DNA from: Rhynchopus sp. YZ270_cl-10
Taxonomy: Eukaryota > Euglenozoa > Diplonemea > Diplonemida > Diplonemidae
NCBI GenBank assembly: GCA_964035575.1
Contig: OZ037885.1
Location: 310,001-374,000 of the forward strand
DNA: 64,000 bases
Reading direction: 5' to 3'
Shown here piece by piece: positions 11,676-21,740 of this stretch. Made by a program: the position numbers and the translations under genes. Below the pieces are notes generated by a model that saw only the letters and a list, made by a program, of their open reading frames with translations, had not been told where the DNA came from and made no database searches. Positions within the stretch are counted from its first letter, which is position 1; each line of letters starts with the position of its first letter.

Positions 11676-12471
11676 TTTCCAGTAGTATCCCGTCTTTTTG
11701 AGCAGCCCCCCGACAGATTGTAAATCATGTTGTTTTGTGTTTTTTTTTAGCAGAATTTTCAGCCGAAAGAAAGGCGGGCGTTGGGTGGTGTAATAAGTAT
11801 AGAAAAATATATCGTATATGGAACTGTGGTGGAAGTAAAGTTGTGTGGCAAATGTACGTCTCGGTTATGAGAGTGGCACAGATGCTGTGATAAGCCGAAA
11901 AGGGGGTTTGCAACAAAAAAATGTGCCGGTGAAATTATACAAAAAAAAATATACAAAGAAATAAAAAAAGATGAAAAAAACTTTGATGCTGAAATGTACC
12001 TCTCACTGTGCGCACACACGCACAGTTGCACAATAAATAATTAAGATATAAAAACAACAACAACCAAACAAGTAAACTATAAGATGAATGTGTCGTGCAC
12101 ACACATAGCACGTATCGTTACGCCTTTGGGTTTGAAAAATTTGGCGAAAAAATGTGGCTGTCTCTTTCGTCGTAGAGACGTTACAAAAGCAAAGAGAAGT
12201 TGAAAGTGCAAACGCCTCACCGTTTATCGGCGGACGCAGAAACAAAAAAAATAAAATAAGGCTGTAAAATATTCTTCAGGTTTCTTGTTTTTGTTTTAAA
12301 AAAAAAGAACTTTCGATGATTTGGTTGTAATGTTGCTGCCGTTCAAGACAGTCTGCGCTGTCCGTGTATCGCATAGGCTATTTGGTGTGACCCCCTCCAG
12401 ATTCCCCGTGGTTCTCCCGTAAGTCTCACAAGGATGAGGAAATAGCAGGACACCATTATACGTTTTTTTTG
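11676..12471. other. Gene-free stretch
   Basis: AT-rich DNA with an S5 copy at 12195-12242. No gene recognised. The sequence ends at the left target duplication of element A. Confidence 0.5.
12195..12242 (+). repeat. Short dispersed repeat family S5
   Basis: The core is GTTGAAAGTGCAAACGCCTC, then GACGCAG. Fuller copies continue with CACTGACACTCCGC and a hairpin GGGTT-ATCG-AACCC. Copies: 29965-30040, 31421-31462 continued at 32327-32345 (split by element I), 36985-37040 (diverged), 60762-60830 and 62877-62956. Some end in an A tail. Confidence 0.55.
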
Positions 12472-12477
12472 ATAAAT

Positions 12478-13313
12478 CATGGGTAGTATCTGGATCCAGA
12501 TTCCAGGTAATTCCAGAAAAATTCCAGAAAAATTCCAGGTATTCCAGATCTGGATTTTTTCTGGAATTAGGCTTTTTTACTGGTGTCTTCACGTATGTAC
12601 CAAGAATTTGTCCATTTTGGCAAAGTGACCCCACTACTGGACGGACAGATTCCAAAAATGCAAATGTCGGTGTTTTTGGAAGATGCATATTTCCCGGCTA
12701 AAATAACCCGCACAAATTATAAAGTGGACCCCCCACTCGTCAAGGACATGTCAATCTTGGCCCCCTCCGGAACACCATGTGATGGAAATTCTAAAAAACC
12801 TTTCGTTTATTAGTCTTTGCCATTGTCGCTGAAGCGCTCACTCCCTCTATCCCCGAGTTCTCTTCCTATTCACATTTACACTGTGTAGAGAGAACAACAA
12901 AAACCATGGGGAGGAAACCAAACGCAATGATCACGCAAGTGAAAAAGATTGCGGTGAAACAGAGGGAACAGAAAAGGAAGAGGGTAGACAGCAGCAGCAG
13001 TTCCAGCGGCAGCAGTGTCAGTGGCAGCGACAGCACCATCAGCAGTGGAAGCAGCAGTGTCAAAAACCGAGTGTTTTGTCATCGTCCACACTTCCAGATC
13101 GGAATGCGTGTTTGTGTTGCGTGCAGATTTCTGCTTAAACCCACCTGGAATTACCTGGAATTGACCTGGAATTACCTGGAATCACCTGGAATTAACCTGG
13201 AATTACCTGGAATTGACCTGGAATCACCTGGAATACCTGGAAAAAACCTGGAATTTCACGAAAAATCTGAGAAACCTGGAATCACCTGGAACTGGATCCA
13301 GATACTACCCATG
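12478..13313. mobile_element. TIR element A with CCTGGAATTA subterminal repeats
   Basis: The inverted ends CATGGGTAGTATCTGGATCC are perfect and flanked by an exact 6-bp duplication ATAAAT (12472-12477, 13314-13319). Both subterminal zones are arrays of CCTGGAATT-type units in inverted orientation (12490-12560 and 13138-13290). The interior holds one copy of the shared cassette (12598-12676) and a short serine-rich frame (12906-13075) with no known domain. A second copy of the family is at 53861-58288. No transposase is visible. Confidence 0.8.
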
Positions 13314-13365
13314 ATAAATTGATAAATTGACAACGTGTAGTCACCTCGCTTTTTTTTTTTTTTTT

Positions 13366-13415
13366 GAAAACTTGGTTGTATTAGTGTAGCCACCCTAGAG
13401 TGTGCTCCACTATAC
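13366..13415 (-). repeat. Short repeat family S2, here forming the 3' tail of the LINE
   Basis: On the minus strand it reads GTATAGTGGAGCACACTC, then GGTGGCTACACTAATACAAC and AAGTTTTC, followed by the A tail. Separate short copies with the same limits: 23108-23166, 25967-26032, 26487-26540 (all minus); 45286-45343 is a diverged one in an RRM-gene intron. S2 shares AGTGGAG and the CTACACTA block with S1. Confidence 0.65.
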
Positions 13416-13424
13416 TAAACATTT

Positions 13425-16400
13425 TTATGTCACCGCAGACGAGCGCGATGATCTCTCTTGTGTGGCAGATGTCACACTGATGTCGCTGATACTACTACCC
13501 ACCGGGCCATCATCAGATGGGGGTGGCGGAGCGGAGGGGGGGGCATTGATGGCGGATTTCTTCCGTTTTTTGGCAGTTTTGTCGCATGCTCTGGGAGAAG
13601 ACGAGCGTTTTCTTTTTGAAGTACGTGTTGATGGATTCTGTTTACGGGAGGGGGGAGAAACAGAACGCTTTAGTTTTAAACTACGGTTGGGCTCAGGGTC
13701 ACCCTCAGCAGGCGGCACGTCATTCTCGGCAGGCCGATCTCCTGTTGCGAGGACGTCGTCGATCATGTCACCCTCCGATGTGTCAGCAGAGGAAGTTGGA
13801 GGTGAAGACCACCTAGATGCTCTAGCTGATATGCTAGGGCCGTAGGCATCGAGTGGTGCAGTTCCCCATACCGCGTCAGCAAGCCATCGGACGGACCGTG
13901 ACAGCTGTGACCTGATAACAGCGATGCTATCGACACCAAGACGGGCACGCGGCGAGTGCCCACCCGCTACCTGGGGTGCACCAATGGGACGTAGGCTGTA
14001 CACGGTATTGACACTGTTACCGGGCAGTGGGCACGTAATCTTGAGGTTCGTGCAGTGCTTCCGGAACCAACGAAGCCAGATGCCCATAGCTTTTCCGCGT
14101 TCTCGTGCAGACCATCCCGTGTTATCAGGTGCTCGCTCGTGCTGTAGGAGGAGGCCAGAGAAGACCTCGAAGTCGATACCAAGTTCAATGTTGCTGATGG
14201 AGCTCTTGTTGTCGTCCACAAACTCCAAAGACTTCAACCATTCCAAGAACGCAGTATGTCGCACAAGGCCATACTTCCAAGAGGAGGGTGGTGTAGAAGG
14301 TAATTTGCTCCAGTCAAAGGTGATCGGGATCGTTGGTGTGACAGCGGCCTTGTCCCAGGGGAGACGTGCAGCTTCCTTGAGAAACTTAACACGATTAAGC
14401 CGCCAACGCTCTAAGATGATGCTCCCCATTAGCGTGTGGAGCGCAGACACATCGACTTTGCAGTTGAGGGGGACAACACCCCAGTTCACAAGGCACGGTT
14501 TCCATGATGTACGGTCAGCAGAGGTAATCGCGTTAAACCTTGCGTCGCTTCGGATCTCGTTGAAAGCTGAGCACCTCCAGAAAATGTGTTCGTTGGTGTC
14601 TTCTTCCTGCGCCTCGCAGTGGGGGCAGTGGCTGGAGTGAGCAAGAGTACCTACGGCCTTGTCGTCCGAGGAGTCGCAGTCGTAATCGGAGCTGCTGTCA
14701 GCCTCCGAGCTTTCTGTGGCACCGTCGCCGGTGTCGGACTCATCGTCGCAGGCGTCACTGTCGTTGGCGGTGGGTGCAAGGATCGTCGGACGCTGGTTCG
14801 CCCTGTACACACCACCTGAGATGACTGCCGTCAACGCATTGGATAGGTCGGTGTTTCCCTTTGCGAGTCGGGTCGCGTTGGTTCTTTTGGTGTCAATACC
14901 ATTTTCAATACCTTCGTAGGAGGGACGTGCAATGGCCAGTTCTTCCCAACGTTTGCACCGTACATGCACACGTAGTTCGTGGTTGCGTTTCATCGTATTT
15001 AGTGATAAGAGGCATTCGTCATGCCCAGCGGTGCGCGACTCCGCTAGTACTGTGCCCCAGCGGAAGCTCTCACCCGCACGCTCCATCGCAAGGCCAATGG
15101 GTCCGGTATCTAGAGGGACTCTCGATTCTTTTTGTCGTAATTCGAGGATCCTGTTAAGGCGCGGGACTAGGTAGGGGAGTTTCACCGCACCGGCAAACAA
15201 GTTCCTCAAGCTGGAGTATCTGATAACGGTAACAGGGTCGAGCAGATGTCCTTTGTTCGCAATCGACAAAACGGCAATGGGGTTGCGTGTTTTGTGTTTC
15301 TTCCCGAACACACCATTTGTGAGACTGGTGCACAAGGAGTTGGTCGATGCGGCGGAGGTAGTGGTGTAGGGGCATCCGTAGACTGCTTTAGGCACTAGCG
15401 CAACACTGGCGAGTGACGCACGGTGCGCATGTGGAAGGGGCGAAGTGGATAGTTTGTCGCATGCTGGCACAATGGACTCCATACGTGTCTTGTTGCTCCT
15501 GCAGTTAGAGTTATACAGCGTTCCTACCGGGGTCCCGACAAACACCTGTGAACTAACCGTGTTCAGTTTAGAACCGTCCAAAAGTACGGTTCCCACATAA
15601 GGGTTTTTAGCCCGGTGTTTCAGAGTTCCTTGCACTATTCCCATAACTACCGTCTTGGACGGGTGGAGTCGCATTCCTGTAAGATGGCAAAATTCCGTAA
15701 GAATTGTAACCGCTTCCTGGATGTGCGTCTCAGAGGTATCTGACATGATGGTGACGTCGTCCGCGTATGATGAAGACGATGTGCCGCTGACCTCGTTCAA
15801 AATCACGGACAGAACCACTGCTAGCAGCGCGTTGATGAGCATGGCCGATATTGGGCAACCTTGGAGGATGCCGTTTGTTACCATGAATTCCTGTCCAACA
15901 CCATTGGGGAGCTTGAAACGTCGGCGGAGGTGGGAGTACATCGAAGTAAGCGGATCAAGAATGCGTGCGTGCATTCCCATGGACTTAGCCAGAGCAAGAA
16001 CCAGCTTCTGCGGGACTCTGTCGAAGCACTTCTGGAAATCGAGCGCCACCAAATATAACTCTAGTTCGTCATTTAGTAGGGTTTCTTCAATGGCTGACGT
16101 TATGTCAAGCAGCACGTCATCGGTACTACCCCCGGTGCGGAAACCGCGTTGCGAAGGGAGGAGCCAGCCGTCTTGCCAACGAACTATGTCCTTAAGCCGG
16201 CGACATGCCCACAGTCTGTACACGGCGCTCGTTACCGTAATAGGGCGAAGGTCGAGCGGGGCACCAGAGTCGCCTTTGGGAATTAGCGTCACCAAGGCTG
16301 TTAGGAGGCCTTGAGGCCAGCAGCTCGTGCGCTCAATGAGGTTGAACAATTCTGCAAATAGTTGCAGGAGCGGAACAGGGAGCCGTTGCAGCTCGTCAAT

Positions 16401-18659
16401 TCTCCACCCATCAATGCCACAGGCGCCAGATGACTTCTTCTTCTGCATAAGCACTGCTCGCAGCTCATCACCAGTGACGTCACTCAGCTCCATGGGATGT
16501 TTCGTAACATGGTCGCCGAATCGTGCCATGAATGGACCAAAGTCTGGTTCAGGGTTGTCGGTTTCGTTGTACATGCGAAGAATAGGATCCCAGGCCTCTG
16601 TCAGGATAGCGTCCATCTCTTCGACGTTAGCTGTCAGTGATCCGTCAGGCCTCGTAACAGCATCAGTGGTGGTGCTCGCTTTGGGTGAGAGCCAAGCAGT
16701 GAGCCCTTTGTAGTCCCGCAGGAACTTGTCGGCAATGGACTTCCTGTATGAGGAACGCTTTGCCATGCAACGCTTCGCACGGAGTGCAGTCTTGTATGCC
16801 GACACCAGACTGCATAAACGCATAGCCTCGTCAAGATTGGGCAGTTCTTTTGATGGGTTCACGCACAGCTCGGATGAAGTGAACCCTGAGAGGAGCCGTC
16901 TGCACTTGTTCCAGCAACGCTCATCTTCAACGGATACGGTGTACGGCGTACCCAACCCATTGAGGTGACGGAGCCTACGTGTGATGTGTGTGAGCCTGGA
17001 CCCCACTTTGTCTAGACGGGACTCCAAGGTACACATCCCATAGCCAGTGTCGGGTGACACTTTCGCGCACATGGGTTGCTTCGTTGGCGCGCGGTCGATC
17101 CCCCTACCACGGTATCTTTGGTCGGATGACCCGCTGCAGGAGAGGAGGTAGGTCTCACATAGCTTGCACATCTCACGCCATGCACCGTCAACGTCGTCCT
17201 GTTGCACAAGGTCCATAAAACGCTTCCGGCAAGGCATGGGGATTTTAGTTGTCGAGCCTGATGCAGGCGGAGGAATTGCTCTTGGTAGTTGATAGCGGAG
17301 TGACTTCTGCTGGAAAGCGTCGAAGTTGAGCGTTACAGAGACACAAGAATGTTTGCACACCCCTGGAACCCGAAAGGTTTTGCTGGCAGTTAATGCTTGC
17401 GCCGCCCATGTGTTGAGTAGAACGTAGTCGATGCGCGTGCTGTTGATCGTACCGGTGTACGTGGGGGGAGGCTCCTCGCCGAGTAGGGCGGCAGCTAGGG
17501 CAGCACCATCCACCCAAGTAGAGCTGAGTGCTTTCCGGAGGGCCGGGGATCTAGATACATCAGTGTTTAGGTCTCCTAGAACAATAGCTGGTACATTCCC
17601 AAGCCTCCTCGGTAGGTCCAGGAGTAGCGTCTGTAGTAGTTCTTCTCTGTAACGAAAGTCTTCCTGTGCGCCACCCGATTTTGCATAGACAGTAAACACA
17701 TTAATGCCTTTTTTCCCATCGCCAGTTGCTACAAAGCTATGTACGAGACGGCCTGCTCTGTAGAACTTGTCTAGGACGTCGTCGAATGTAGTGCACCTCC
17801 GTAAAACGCACGGTCTCCTGCACAACATAGCAACACCACCGTTACGTCCTCTAGTGATGTCGCCCGTCTTCACATGCTTGGAACGCGCACCTTCCACAGG
17901 GGCCCCCCATACAGGAGCCCAGTCGCCCTTCGTGAGTCCGATGTCAACCTCCTCTTGAACAGCGGCGGTGAGGGAAGTTTCTTGAATCCCGACGACATCT
18001 ACATCCATTTCGAGCACACTGTCCAGGTGTGGGTAGAGGGCTGTGACATTGATGCTGGCAAAGGTGAGGGTGTTTCCGGCCCGTGGACGTGCGTTCCTTG
18101 GAGCAGCGAATTGGTCTCTCTTCGGGAGCGAGACGGATGGAGGGCTTGCTTCTAAGATTGTAGTCGTATCGAGGAGTGCATCCATGTCTATCGGGCTAGT
18201 AGACGAGGACACCACGGCGCAGTAGTGCATGCCACCAACGTAAGCCAGGTGGATAGGGTCCAGATCCGTAGGTGTGGCAGGAGACAGTTTGAGGACACGG
18301 ACGTTGGCGCTGTCGTCAGTGGAGTACACCATTGCAGGACACCCAGAGCAGTCAACTAGCGTCTGTAGCGTCAGCTGGTCCCCCCATGAACCCTTTCGTG
18401 ACATGTCACTAACGTATTCATCAACCGATGCGTCGACGATGAACGGACTATACTTCTCAGGCTGCGAGCATATTGCGTTGACGGCAATCTCCCGTAGTTC
18501 GCTACTCAAGTTGTTGTGTCCCTCTAGACAAACGGATATGGATTGGAACTGGCAATCACCGGAGTTGCCAGCTTCCACGACACGCAGATTGTACGGCGCC
18601 AAATGTGCTGCGATTGTAGCTTTGTCAGCACCGCAGGTAGGCCCCCCGCCCGGGCCCAC
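13425..18659 (-). CDS. LINE ORF2: OTU protease, APE endonuclease, reverse transcriptase, zinc knuckle
   Basis: The frame has 1744 residues counted from the GTG at 18659. It is open back to the ORF1 stop, three codons upstream. OTU domain about 16-150: catalytic Cys36 in NSGDCQFQS and His145 in GGMHYCAV, with the usual WGDQLTL helix. APE-type endonuclease about 196-446: N204, E227 in IQETS, GDLNTD 362-367, H437. Reverse transcriptase about 735-1005: LDFQKCFD with D874, ILQGCP, and YADD 965-968. An acidic stretch at 1301-1335 precedes the zinc knuckle C1345-C1348-H1358-C1363; the tail is long and basic with SPPSRK/KRKRSS motifs. It nicks and reverse-transcribes at the target site. The first in-frame Met (M86) lies after Cys36, so the true start is unusual. 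The OTU position three before Cys36 is Ser rather than the common Asp. Confidence 0.9.
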   Translation of the reverse strand: MGPGGGPTCGADKATIAAHLAPYNLRVVEAGNSGDCQFQSISVCLEGHNNLSSELREIAVNAICSQPEKYSPFIVDASVDEYVSDMSRKGSWGDQLTLQTLVDCSGCPAMVYSTDDSANVRVLKLSPATPTDLDPIHLAYVGGMHYCAVVSSSTSPIDMDALLDTTTILEASPPSVSLPKRDQFAAPRNARPRAGNTLTFASINVTALYPHLDSVLEMDVDVVGIQETSLTAAVQEEVDIGLTKGDWAPVWGAPVEGARSKHVKTGDITRGRNGGVAMLCRRPCVLRRCTTFDDVLDKFYRAGRLVHSFVATGDGKKGINVFTVYAKSGGAQEDFRYREELLQTLLLDLPRRLGNVPAIVLGDLNTDVSRSPALRKALSSTWVDGAALAAALLGEEPPPTYTGTINSTRIDYVLLNTWAAQALTASKTFRVPGVCKHSCVSVTLNFDAFQQKSLRYQLPRAIPPPASGSTTKIPMPCRKRFMDLVQQDDVDGAWREMCKLCETYLLSCSGSSDQRYRGRGIDRAPTKQPMCAKVSPDTGYGMCTLESRLDKVGSRLTHITRRLRHLNGLGTPYTVSVEDERCWNKCRRLLSGFTSSELCVNPSKELPNLDEAMRLCSLVSAYKTALRAKRCMAKRSSYRKSIADKFLRDYKGLTAWLSPKASTTTDAVTRPDGSLTANVEEMDAILTEAWDPILRMYNETDNPEPDFGPFMARFGDHVTKHPMELSDVTGDELRAVLMQKKKSSGACGIDGWRIDELQRLPVPLLQLFAELFNLIERTSCWPQGLLTALVTLIPKGDSGAPLDLRPITVTSAVYRLWACRRLKDIVRWQDGWLLPSQRGFRTGGSTDDVLLDITSAIEETLLNDELELYLVALDFQKCFDRVPQKLVLALAKSMGMHARILDPLTSMYSHLRRRFKLPNGVGQEFMVTNGILQGCPISAMLINALLAVVLSVILNEVSGTSSSSYADDVTIMSDTSETHIQEAVTILTEFCHLTGMRLHPSKTVVMGIVQGTLKHRAKNPYVGTVLLDGSKLNTVSSQVFVGTPVGTLYNSNCRSNKTRMESIVPACDKLSTSPLPHAHRASLASVALVPKAVYGCPYTTTSAASTNSLCTSLTNGVFGKKHKTRNPIAVLSIANKGHLLDPVTVIRYSSLRNLFAGAVKLPYLVPRLNRILELRQKESRVPLDTGPIGLAMERAGESFRWGTVLAESRTAGHDECLLSLNTMKRNHELRVHVRCKRWEELAIARPSYEGIENGIDTKRTNATRLAKGNTDLSNALTAVISGGVYRANQRPTILAPTANDSDACDDESDTGDGATESSEADSSSDYDCDSSDDKAVGTLAHSSHCPHCEAQEEDTNEHIFWRCSAFNEIRSDARFNAITSADRTSWKPCLVNWGVVPLNCKVDVSALHTLMGSIILERWRLNRVKFLKEAARLPWDKAAVTPTIPITFDWSKLPSTPPSSWKYGLVRHTAFLEWLKSLEFVDDNKSSISNIELGIDFEVFSGLLLQHERAPDNTGWSARERGKAMGIWLRWFRKHCTNLKITCPLPGNSVNTVYSLRPIGAPQVAGGHSPRARLGVDSIAVIRSQLSRSVRWLADAVWGTAPLDAYGPSISARASRWSSPPTSSADTSEGDMIDDVLATGDRPAENDVPPAEGDPEPNRSLKLKRSVSPPSRKQNPSTRTSKRKRSSSPRACDKTAKKRKKSAINAPPSAPPPPSDDGPVGSSISDISVTSATQERSSRSSAVT

Positions 18660-18668
18660 GCCAGGCAG

Positions 18669-20570
18669 TCACTGCTCGGTTTGCTCCTCAGTTTGCTGTG
18701 CGGCTTGCTGTTGTCTGGCCACCTCTCCCTCCAACGTAGACTTGCGGCAGGTAAAACAGATGCCCTGTGCGCACGTCTCGCTCGTGCATGGCCAGGCCCG
18801 CGTCCCAGGCCTCTTCGGCTTCGCACACACAGCGCACTTCCATCCTATTGCGCTTGCCAGCGGCTCTTCCCCTAACGCAAAGAAGTGTTTGTGCTGAGAT
18901 TCCATTTCCACGTCTTCTTCCTCTGAGGAGTCCATGTTGTCGCGGTCGTTGCTAGTGGGGTTGGCGTCCGCAGCCGTTCTCTTCTTCCCGCTGGTTTTCT
19001 CAACTGGTACCGGGGCCGGGTCGAAAGCGAAGTCTTTGTCAGCGCGCGGTGGGAGCTTCGACTTCTCCTGCCTCTGCTTACCTTTTTCACTGCTGAGGGA
19101 GTGCGACTGCCGGTACCGCTTGTCCTGGTCCGCGTATTGGCGCACCCAGAGGACGCTCTCATCGTCGCGCACGACCGAGTCGAATGTAGGGGGGGCGTCG
19201 GCCGTAACTATGCAGGTCCGCTCCTTGCCCGTGCAGTACGTCGATACCGACGCCACTGACTGCCATCCTGCCGCCTCTAGTTGGTAGAGGATGTCCTCTG
19301 GGTGTTCCCGTCTCGTTGCGCCTGTGACTGTGTAGCGAGGTACCGGTGCCGTCACTACCTCCGCAAGTTCACCAATGAGCGCGCGGACTGCCTCCGTGCG
19401 CGCGCTGTCCGCAAGGCGGAGCGAAAGCCGCTTCTCTCCCAGTGCTAGGCCTAGAACATCCGCCCCACACTTCCTGGCCGCGTTGATAGCGGTGCGCCGG
19501 TCCACACTCCGCTTGAGAGGAAGCACATGGTATACCTCCCGCCCTTGGTTGAAAGAGGGGTATTTCCAAAATACCCCGTCGACGCCGCTGTTGCTGAGGA
19601 TGTCGTTGACAGCCTTCGTGGGCACGCGCACGCTCATCTTGCGGGTTCCTTTCTGCTTCAGCACTTTCCACATGTGCGAGTTCTCTACCCTCACATTATC
19701 CGGCAGAGACCGTCTGCAGAGCCTGCGGAACGACGGTTCGGTGTCGGTCTGGAGGCACTTCCAGTACGCGCTGGAGGTGTGCTTTGCAGCTACCTCACAG
19801 AACATAACGCTTGTACCTCTTGCTCCTCTTGTTCCTCTCTCCGCAGTATTCGCATCGAGCACCTTCTGCGTGGTGGCTACGCCCGTCGTACCGATGTTCC
19901 CTACCTGGTACGCATGGTAAGGGCGTGCTGCCCCTGTCGTCAGCCGCACCGACGTCGTCACACTCCCGTCGAACGGGTACGGACACAACACGGCATACCC
20001 CGTCGCGTCCTCCGTCACATCCCACGCTGTCATCATTGCTTCCTTCGCGTCGTTGGCACGCTTCGTCGTGTCAGCAATAAACACCCCTAACTTAAGGGTG
20101 TCGAAGAGGGGCGCGTCCATGAATGGTGCAGACCATCCCTCCGAAGCGATAACCTCCTTCGGTGCCGCTTTCTTTGCTACGTGCACCCAGGTGCTCGTAC
20201 TTTTCTTTGTCGACGTCTTTGTTTGTCTCGTCGTTCCCTCATCTTGTGTGGGTTGCGTAGTTGCCGGCTTCGGCGTCTTGATCTGCGTCCTCGCATCGGA
20301 CTTAGCATCGGCTTTAGCTTGAGCCTTCTCTCTAGCCGGCTTCGTCTTCGACTCCGACGCCTTCTTCGCCTCCTTCGCCTTCTTCGCCGTCGGCGCCTTC
20401 TTCTCCTCCGGCACGCGGGCGCGGGAGATGGACTGGATCTGGTCGTGCAGGTGGAGAAGCATATCTACCATGTCGAAGAGACGTTTAATCTCGTCTTCCG
20501 CCTGTGCGGTACTAATGCGGTCTTGAATTTGCTCATACAGCGTGTCATAGCGCGCGTGTAGGTTTGTCAT
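18669..20570 (-). CDS. LINE ORF1: basic, zinc-binding, probable nucleic-acid chaperone
   Basis: It has 633 residues from the ATG at 20570. Residues 1-50 are helical and probably coiled coil. Residues 55-135 are a lysine/alanine-rich basic region (KKAKEAKKASESKTK). The middle has no recognised fold. An acidic patch SSEEEDVEME precedes a cysteine cluster (C579, C582, C595, C600, C605, C608) that looks like a zinc-binding module, and the protein ends in glutamines. In LINEs, ORF1 products bind the element RNA; that role is inferred here from position and charge. It terminates at UGA in the context CAG UGA CUG, directly followed in frame by ORF2. Confidence 0.8.
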   Translation of the reverse strand: MTNLHARYDTLYEQIQDRISTAQAEDEIKRLFDMVDMLLHLHDQIQSISRARVPEEKKAPTAKKAKEAKKASESKTKPAREKAQAKADAKSDARTQIKTPKPATTQPTQDEGTTRQTKTSTKKSTSTWVHVAKKAAPKEVIASEGWSAPFMDAPLFDTLKLGVFIADTTKRANDAKEAMMTAWDVTEDATGYAVLCPYPFDGSVTTSVRLTTGAARPYHAYQVGNIGTTGVATTQKVLDANTAERGTRGARGTSVMFCEVAAKHTSSAYWKCLQTDTEPSFRRLCRRSLPDNVRVENSHMWKVLKQKGTRKMSVRVPTKAVNDILSNSGVDGVFWKYPSFNQGREVYHVLPLKRSVDRRTAINAARKCGADVLGLALGEKRLSLRLADSARTEAVRALIGELAEVVTAPVPRYTVTGATRREHPEDILYQLEAAGWQSVASVSTYCTGKERTCIVTADAPPTFDSVVRDDESVLWVRQYADQDKRYRQSHSLSSEKGKQRQEKSKLPPRADKDFAFDPAPVPVEKTSGKKRTAADANPTSNDRDNMDSSEEEDVEMESQHKHFFALGEEPLASAIGWKCAVCAKPKRPGTRAWPCTSETCAQGICFTCRKSTLEGEVARQQQAAQQTEEQTEQ

Positions 20571-20649
20571 CGTGATCGTGATCGATAGTTAAATAGTTCG
20601 GGGTATGGGGGATGGGAGGGGTAGCCGGAGAGAGAACCCGGATACCCGT

Positions 20650-21740
20650 AATCTGTTAGGGGGTGCTTCACTGGCTTGTTGTCGAGACCAATGAAGTACA
20701 GAAACTGTAGCTTTAGAAATCGTTGTTTTTTTTTTTTGTGTGATATCCACGCTTTTTTTGGTCCGCATTCGAAGAAAACTGTTCTTATCTTTTTCGCTTT
20801 TTGATAAATTGTTGGGGTAGTGCAGTTGCCTCGGGGTTGTGTTGCCACAGTTTGTGCAATCTCCACTGTATTTTTTTTATTATTTTGTTGCTTCTGTGTT
20901 TGCATTTACCATTGCACCTTTGAGGGGCGCTTAAAAGGTGTTGATGGTATCATAGATTATCATATTTTGTTTTTTTTTTTTTGGGAACGCGTGTGAAACC
21001 TGGTTGGATTAAATTAGATTCATACACTTTTAGTTCACAGAATTGAAAGCATTTGAGAGGATCAACACATGCACCCTTTTTGTACTCAGGTAGCTACGTA
21101 GCCTTCGGGGAGGCAATCGTGTGCTAATACAGAAAGTATCAGTCAAGGCTGTCCTTACAGACGCATGCCAAAGCGGCCGCCACATGGGTGTGGACTTTAG
21201 ATTGAAGTTTCATCATTGTACTAGCCCAGGGAGGGTTCCCGGCTACCGGCGAGGTCTCTTCCAACCCTTTCTTTTTTTGTTTTTGGATTAAAATTAAAAG
21301 GACAAAAAAAAAAAAAAAATACATTTTCGCAGTGTTGGCAAAGTCTACCCTTGGGCTATCGTTGTATCTCTTACGAAACAAGATGTTTTGAACATACTGT
21401 AACCCACCCTGATTTTTGCCTGAAATTTGGTGGTGTGTGGCAGGCCGGGGGAGTTCTCGCAGGTTGGCTCAGAGGTTTTTTTACGGGGGGGTGGGGGGGG
21501 GTTTCACCCCCCCCCACGATTTTTTTCCCGGCTTTTGGGGGGGTGAAAATAAAATTTTTTTTTGGAAAATAAAAAAAAATCTTGATGGTGTTCTCTTACT
21601 CTCCCCCCGATACCTTTCTCGCGCCCCAAGAACCATCTATGGGAGTTAGAGGGTGGCGTGTTTTCCTAGAATTTGACGGACGGAGCTCGTAGAACCCAAC
21701 GAGGAATGAGAAAAAAGGATAGGGCGAAATCATAAAAGTA
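20650..21740. other. Gene-free stretch downstream of the LINE 5' end
   Basis: Contains an S1 copy (20797-20869), an S9 copy (21079-21212) and G- and T-rich runs at 21480-21560. A sequence at 21405-21430 resembles the ends of element N. No gene is seen. Confidence 0.5.
21079..21212 (+). repeat. Dispersed repeat S9, copy 1
   Basis: 134 bp nearly identical (one clear difference noted by eye) to 40410-40543. It includes the palindrome GTAGCTACGTAGC and the block GCGGCCGCCACATGGGTGTG. The high identity between two distant copies points to a recent duplication. Function unknown. Confidence 0.7.

Larger units (their letters stand above)
13350..20640 (-). mobile_element. Apparently complete OTU-bearing LINE (non-LTR retrotransposon)
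   Basis: On the minus strand: a short 5' UTR upstream of 20570, ORF1 (20570-18669), one UGA, ORF2 in the same frame (18668-13425), an 80-nt 3' UTR and an A tail (13351-13368). ORF2 has the APE-type endonuclease and reverse transcriptase of LINEs. The N-terminal OTU protease domain has a precedent in the Dualen/RandI LINEs of green algae; I see no second, restriction-like endonuclease here. Both ORFs are long and uninterrupted, which suggests a young copy. The 5' boundary is uncertain (about 20600-20700), and I could not identify a target-site duplication. Confidence 0.85.

Noticed and set aside
13924-14640. Plus-strand frames of up to 238 codons within the LINE
   Set aside because: Antisense to the LINE ORF2 C-terminal region, with no known domain.
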